A stretch of 64,000 nucleotides of DNA. Source: Takakia lepidozioides. Lineage: Eukaryota > Streptophyta > Takakiopsida > Takakiales > Takakiaceae. Positions 59,121 to 64,000 of this stretch are shown one piece after another (positions within the stretch are counted from its first letter, which is position 1; the number at the start of each line of letters is the position of its first letter). The position numbers and the translations under genes were made by a program. The notes beneath the pieces are model-generated. The model was not told the DNA's origin, searched no databases, and saw only the letters and a list, made by a program, of their open reading frames with translations. Location of the stretch: contig CM060733.1 of NCBI GenBank assembly GCA_030704615.1, positions 5,394,001 through 5,458,000 of the forward strand, read 5' to 3'.

Positions 59121-59476
59121 CTGATCATCTTACCGAGGACCCACGCGATGTCTTTGCAGACCCCAATCTTGGCATCAATGCACACGAGGGGGGGCCTAGG
59201 AGGATGGAGTAAGTTAGAAGGCATGATTTGCCTGACCTTCCCACAACAGGGGCAGAGCTTACTTTAGCACTGACAGAGTTGCAAGATCGTGCCTATGGAA
59301 TAGGCATGGTTGGACAGCCTGATTTGGTAGCTTGTTACATACTACATTGGTATCTTTCTCGTTATTGTCATTTGGCAGTCACTAATCATGTCTACTTGGA
59401 TCAACTAGAGCTGATTGAGGACTCACCTATTAGTAGGCAAGCTCTACAGTTGCTGGTTCAAGTAGCTAGGACGTGA
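59121..59476 (+). pseudogene. Unrecognised decayed open frame
   Basis: The frame reads EADHLTEDPRDVFADPNLGI, passes one stop near 59212, then LTLALTELQDRAYGIGM and YILHWYLSRYCHLAV to a stop at 59476. The style (acidic start, helical body) resembles gag-like proteins of retroelements, but no zinc knuckle or other diagnostic motif is seen. Its position between inverted SSP411 exons suggests it came with the rearrangement. No family assigned. Confidence 0.3.
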
Positions 59477-59869
59477 TCAAGGACAAGATGCAAATGTTCC
59501 ATCATTCGATGAGAGAATTTCTCACAGTTGCTCTAGTTTCGATCGACTCTCTCCATCCTTGTTGCTGCAAAAGGAAAGTCTTCAGATAAAGGAAACCGCG
59601 GTTTTCCTTCTACAATGGGATTGACATGTAACCGTTGTCCAGGGCCAGACTCTTTCATTGAGATGACCTTCCCAACTTGCTGGTCATTCAGTAGATGGGA
59701 TATGTGGTGGGCACTGGCTGGATGAGACCCAGCAAGCTGGCTGTGCCAAGGGTGGAGTCAGTGAAACTTTTGGAGAACAAAACAAAAGTTTCTGTAAAAG
59801 CCCCTTGAAGATGGCACCACGTGGGGATCAAAACAAGACCCAAACCAATCAAGCACATAATGCTCCTGT

Positions 59870-60470
59870 GAGGGTGCACTTGCAGTGGTGGCCTTTGCCA
59901 ATTGCTGGACCACCTGCTTCCCTGTCTTTCGTAGCAGGTCCTTTTTCGAGTCCCATACTTCTCGAACACGCCTGCTCATAACATTTGAGTGTCAATTTCA
60001 GATCCCCGAGTATGGCTTCATGGTGTGACGAGCAAGAGTCGGTGACATACTTCTTACACTATGCTTGCTGTTCCGGCCTGGTGGCCTGGATGGAAAACCA
60101 AGAGAATAAATTTCTGTACGAACAAGACTACTGCCACAACAGGACAAGAATGACCTCCAACTGTAGCCAATCAGCAATTCCCCTGAGAAATGAGCTGTTT
60201 CAATACAACCCAAAATGTGGGAGCCAATGTACAGCCCACATGGACTTCTGGGAAAGGCAACTAACTGTTAAACTGAGTCTGTTATGAAAGTACTTACTTA
60301 CTTTAAAACAGTTTTAAACCCAGGGCGACCATATTTGTCATCAGGAGGGAAGTACGTGCCACCCACAATTGGCTTCAGCTCTGGCGTGAGAAAGACACTC
60401 ATGGGCCAGCCTCCCCCTCCTTGTGAAGCTTGCACGTATGTCATGTACACCCGCCACAACAGCAAATGGT
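59870..60470 (-). pseudogene. SSP411/SPATA20-like (DUF255) gene, two exons on minus
   Basis: Exon 60302-60470 reads [38 protein letters not shown], then GRPGFKTVL. It joins in phase (donor aaa|gtaagt, acceptor agcag|gcgtg) to exon 59971 to about 59870: KRVREVWDSKKDLLRKTGKQ. Splicing geometry is therefore intact here. The upstream edge at about 60470 has no acceptor: the expected preceding segment with the CxxC thioredoxin motif is absent and an unrelated sequence runs straight into VYMTYVQ. The downstream exon order is broken because the next recognisable exon (58325) is inverted. The gene is thus truncated and rearranged. An intact copy is probably elsewhere in the genome. Confidence 0.8.
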
Positions 60471-60570
60471 TGAATACATCTAACATTGTACATTGATCCT
60501 TTGAGAAGGTACTGTTCTCTGACATCACAAGCCCATTCCATGCCACAATTACCAGCTCGACCACAAGCCA

Positions 60571-61050
60571 CCAGAAAGCAAAATCAATTTAGATTTTTTT
60601 AATGTAAGTTTGTTTGACAACAAGCCGCACATTCACTTGATCCTGCCAGCTCTAGAATGGCCAGAACCTTTGGAACCATTTAGTCATTTGCCACAAGATA
60701 AGAGCCAACTACAAATATCTCATATCACACAGGATTCGCTCAAGGAATCGTGGTTCTTTAGGGTGAAATACCTACAAAGATTCCATTATACCAAGCGCTA
60801 GGAACAGTTGATCTTCAATGAGAGTTTAGTTCTATATAATAATCTGGTCAGCTGAAAACAGAGAGGTAAGTCATTGGAAAGAAGGAGACAACAAACAATT
60901 AAGGAAACCAGAAAGACCTCAATGACGGCTCCCTGTACCTGCTTTTCCTTAAAGCATTCCAAGAATATCCACATTCAATGTGCCCAGTGTGGACAAACAA
61001 GAGAGCGGAAGTATGAAACGGAGGCTATTCCTGATCGTACAGCAGAAGAC
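60571..61050. other. No recognisable gene
   Basis: This is where upstream SSP411 exons would be expected on minus, but none of their motifs is seen on either strand. Confidence 0.4.
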
Positions 61051-61064
61051 ACATAAGATTGTAC

Positions 61065-62291
61065 TCATAAGACGTTGTTTGCCGTAGCCTTGTGGCCATT
61101 GACCCCGCGCCCAGTTTGAGCGGGAACAAAAGGGACAGAACCTACCTCTGTCAGGGGCTGACGTTGGTAGTAAGACTTACCTTCATATATAGAATTAATC
61201 CGGGTTTTCCAGATATCCTCTAGAAATCCCTTCACACAAGCATCAATCTGCTGTGTGTGATTTGCCCAAAAACTAGGCCTCAGGAGGGCCTGGGCTTTTG
61301 GCTCAGCCTCGAGACTTTCAAAGTTGGTAAACAGGGGTACAGGCACAATTCCCTTGATAGATTCGAAGAGAGCGTCTCTTTGGTGAGAGAACCCCGGACA
61401 GTGTATCAGAAAATGAATACTGTCTTCAGATTGCCCACACAACGGGCAATTGCACTCTCCCTTTCCTCTCTGCTTCTGTTTGCTGTTCAAAGGTAGGCTT
61501 CCTGCCCTGAGTTTAAATTTCAGTCTAGTGCCGAGAGTGGGTAGACCCTTGAGGTCATCCAAGATGTCCTCCCCCATGTCACAGACTGGAAACAAGTTCA
61601 GGGAAGTTTTCTGCCTAACTTCATTTTCATCAGACAATCTCATGGCAACAGACATGGCTGAGGACACTACAGCCTCTAAGTCAGATTTATCCAGCAGGGT
61701 CAAGACTTGCGGATCCAGGTCCAGGTCCTTGAGGATCTCTTCTACTCTCTTCTGCCAGGACTTCGCCTGTTTGACAGGGCGGTCCTGTTTCCAAGATATA
61801 GAGTCGATTAACTTAGGATATCTGGTGTTGGGCATATGTTGCAGCTGACCCCACCATCTGACCTTGAATTCATCTCGTCGGGAGCTTAAGGACAGAATGC
61901 CAAACTCACCCCGAACAGCCACATTGGCTGTTTTGGAGCATGCTGACATACACTCCTTAAGCACCCCCACTTGAATGGATTCTAGAGACTTAGCCTGGTT
62001 GGAGTTATCAACCCATATAGCAGATCCGTACTCCAAGGCAGGTCTAATAACGCGACAAAGCATGGTTTTCTTAACCTCAGAGGTGACCCCACAGAAGACA
62101 CATAAGAGAGAGGGACAGAGACAGACCTCTAATGGTGTCAACGGGCATTTCCCATTCATCCTAATAGCTCCAGGGTTGATCATACGACCAGTTTTGCTGA
62201 ACTTGCCCCTCCATGCACTCTCCCGCGCACCATCCAATTCAAGTTTCTCTTCCTTGCCACCCTCGTATACACAACATGAAAAGGCTACCAT
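61065..62291 (-). mobile_element. 5'-truncated LINE (non-LTR retrotransposon), C-terminal ORF2 part
   Basis: One open frame of 408 codons on minus. From about residue 70 it reads [40 protein letters not shown]-like phrases, [19 protein letters not shown], and the zinc-like [20 protein letters not shown]. These are the thumb/connection and C-terminal CCHC-type region that follows reverse transcriptase in plant and animal LINEs. The palm motif is not included, so the insertion is 5'-truncated, as is common. The first ~65 codons do not look LINE-like and may be flanking sequence in frame. The 3' tail (tggccacaaggctacggcaa...tcttatgagtaca) lacks a long poly-A and recurs at 36045. The uninterrupted frame suggests a young copy. 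Confidence 0.75.
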
Positions 62292-62524
62292 ATCCTGCTA
62301 CCATGGCCAATATTTAAGGGACTTCCTATTAAAATCTGACAAAAGTGACCTTCACCATGTGATGGTAATTTACCATTACCACAATGCCGAGTAAACTTTT
62401 AACGCTTTTGAACCTACTATAGATAGCATCACTTCTAGCCTCTCATACAGTAAATGGGAACTCTTTAATGGGCCACTTTAAATGCAACTAAGGCCTATTC
62501 TGCCCTGGTAAAATTCCTATTGCT
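62292..62524. other. Short spacer, nothing seen
   Basis: Non-coding sequence between the LINE and the remnant tail of the PPR gene; the expected rest of a DYW domain is not present. Confidence 0.4.
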
Positions 62525-62688
62525 CCTCCTTTGCATACAAAGTGCATGTCAGGCACATACCCGGCCTCCTTCATCCATCCAGAGAATCTCTGCAGCTCAG
62601 CATATGATTCTCTAATCTGTGGATGTGATTTGTCTGCTACAATTCATCCATCCAGTTTCCAACCTCAATGCAGCTGTATCCTTCCTCC
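62525..62688 (-). pseudogene. Frame-broken E+/DYW remnant of the PPR gene
   Basis: Directly after the stop of the PPR frame, other frames read EGYSCIEVGNWMDEL, then VADKSHPQIRESYAELQRFS and GWMKEAGYVPDMHFV. This is the E+ motif and the start of a DYW deaminase domain (SHP...Y.EL....K..GYVPD). At least two indels separate the pieces. The catalytic HxE and CxxC of DYW are absent. Confidence 0.8.
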
Positions 62689-64000
62689 TTACTTTCTGAC
62701 ACCTCTGTCCTGCATCATTTGTCTCACCTTCGCCGTATCGTCCCACCTGCCAGCTGCTGCGTAGATGTTTGATAACACCACATAAGTTGCAGCATCCAGT
62801 GGATTCAGCTTGAGCAGGCATTTGGCTGCATGTTCTGCTAGCTCTACATTGCCATGAATCCGGCAAGCACCAAGCAAGGCACCCCACACTGAAGCATCTG
62901 GATAGATTTGCATTTCGTTAATGAACTTTTCTGCCTCATCGAATCGTCCTGCACGGCCAAAAAGGCCCACAATGCAGCCAAAATGCTGCACTGATGGAGC
63001 GAGGCCATAGACTTGACCCATGGAATCAAAGTAGTGACGGCCTTCATCCACTAGACCTACATGGTTACATGCTGATAGAAGACAAGTAAAAGTGATACAG
63101 TCCGGTTTCAACCCCTCCTGTTGCATTTGCTCAAACAGTTGCACAGCCTCCCTACCACACCCATGCTGAGCATATGCTGCGATCATCACAGTCCATGAAA
63201 CCACATTTCTTTGAGCAATATTGTCGAACACTTGACGTGCATCCTTTATGCTCCCACATTTTGCATACATGTGGATGAGGGTATTGTCCAGATGTATGCA
63301 TGATACAATGCCAGCATTCGTGATTTGACTATGGACCTCTTTGCCCTTTTCCAAGGCTTCCATGCTGGCACACGCATTGACAACGCAAATGTATGTGACT
63401 TTGTTGGGTGTCACCCCTTCCCGTATCATTTGCTCATAAGTTTTAAAAGCCTCCATACCACACTTATGCTGAGCATATCCTGCAATCATTGCATTCCATG
63501 AGACCACATCCCGTTCAGTCATGTTGTCGAACACTAGACATGCATGCTTGAGGCTCCCGCATTTCGCATACATATTGAGAAGGGTTGTCTCCAAATTAAG
63601 ATATGATGCAATTCCAGCTTTGATGATGGTCATATGGACCTGTTTGCCTTTTTCTAGGCATCCCAGGTTTGCACATGCATCAATGACGCCAATGAATGTG
63701 GCCTCTGTGGGAGTCACTCCATCCCGTATCATTGTCTCGTACATTTTGAAAGCCTCCATACCAAAACCATTTTGAGTATATCCTGTGATCATTGCATTCC
63801 ATGAGACCACATCTCGTTGAGCCATATTATCAAACACTTGACGTGCATACTCCGTACTCCTGCATTTGGCATACATGCTAACAAGAGCATTATCCAAATC
63901 AACATATGGTGCAATTCCAGCTTTGATGATGTCAGCATGGACCTGTTTGCCCTTTTCCAGGTCTGCCAGGCTGGCACACGCATTGAGAACGCAAATGAAT
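62689..64000 (-). CDS. PLS-class pentatricopeptide repeat protein, 3' part; start lies beyond the right edge
   Basis: The frame is open from the window edge to a stop at 62689, 437 codons. It holds successive P, L and S motifs: ALVSMYAKCRSTEYARQVFD, DVVSWNAMITGYTQNGFGME, GKQVHMTIIKAGIASY, then two further near-copies, and a final NVVSWTVMIAAYAQHGCGRE. It continues through the post-repeat E1/E2 region (CIVGLFGRAGRFDEAEKF, WGALLGACRIHGNVE, LSNIYAAAGRWDD) to GVRK. Such proteins bind organelle RNA base by base. With an E+/DYW tail they direct C-to-U editing in plastids or mitochondria. Here the tail is out of frame, so the product would stop after E2. It might still bind RNA and recruit a partner, but decay is more likely. 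Targeting peptide is not visible. Confidence 0.85.
   Translation of the reverse strand, partial: FICVLNACASLADLEKGKQVHADIIKAGIAPYVDLDNALVSMYAKCRSTEYARQVFDNMAQRDVVSWNAMITGYTQNGFGMEAFKMYETMIRDGVTPTEATFIGVIDACANLGCLEKGKQVHMTIIKAGIASYLNLETTLLNMYAKCGSLKHACLVFDNMTERDVVSWNAMIAGYAQHKCGMEAFKTYEQMIREGVTPNKVTYICVVNACASMEALEKGKEVHSQITNAGIVSCIHLDNTLIHMYAKCGSIKDARQVFDNIAQRNVVSWTVMIAAYAQHGCGREAVQLFEQMQQEGLKPDCITFTCLLSACNHVGLVDEGRHYFDSMGQVYGLAPSVQHFGCIVGLFGRAGRFDEAEKFINEMQIYPDASVWGALLGACRIHGNVELAEHAAKCLLKLNPLDAATYVVLSNIYAAAGRWDDTAKVRQMMQDRGVRK

Noticed and set aside
62674-62692. Splice donor in the PPR gene at agaaa|gtaagg, rescuing the E+/DYW tail
   Set aside because: The tail pieces lie immediately downstream in other frames rather than after an intron, so indels explain the stop better.

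Overview
The window looks like nuclear DNA of a land plant, most likely a seed-free one (fern, lycophyte or bryophyte). It holds a PLS-class pentatricopeptide-repeat (PPR) gene, an OVATE-family gene, a plant-type Ataxin-2/CID gene with PAM2 motifs, and a UBC13 gene cut into many small exons. Long introns are loaded with SINEs, LINE tails and MITEs. Nothing is bacterial: there are no operons, CRISPR arrays or ribosome binding sites. The species call is inference.

Layout. From 1 to about 12.3 kb are two inverted copies of one Ty3/gypsy-like LTR retrotransposon (copy A on minus, 1-2227; copy B on plus, 5857-11352) and a separate reverse-transcriptase relic. Copy B carries a cytosine-5 DNA methyltransferase domain between protease and the RNase H/integrase part, and its integrase ends in a PHD-finger-like module. 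From 12.4 to 17 kb are MITEs, SINEs and palindromic repeats without convincing genes. From 17 to 18.7 kb is a decayed Crypton-type tyrosine recombinase. At 19.5-20.8 kb is a ~200-bp tandem array. From 21 to 27.8 kb is a rearranged Helitron: Rep part with an N-terminal peptide-repeat array on minus, helicase pieces on plus, a CACTA terminus, and an O-fucosyltransferase gene fragment with a plausible intron next to Rep.

From 30 kb on the DNA is more gene-rich. An OVATE-domain gene (plus, 30.9-32.6 kb) converges on UBC13 (minus, 34.3-38.9 kb, eight exons with consistent phases, 157 residues). Ataxin-2 (minus, 40.3-52.0 kb, sixteen exons, about 946 residues) follows. Then come a small predicted tail-anchored protein gene (plus, 55.8 kb), a broken SSP411/SPATA20-like gene whose exons lie on opposite strands, a 5'-truncated LINE, and the 3' part of a PPR gene with a frame-broken E+/DYW tail running off the right edge.

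How they work together. UBC13 (K63-linked ubiquitin), Ataxin-2 (poly(A)-binding-protein partner) and the OVATE protein are unrelated single genes, not a pathway. The most unusual system is the retrotransposon that carries a DNA-methylation writer and a possible chromatin reader. The copy seen here is defective: it lacks reverse transcriptase and has a deleted integrase segment, stops and frameshifts.
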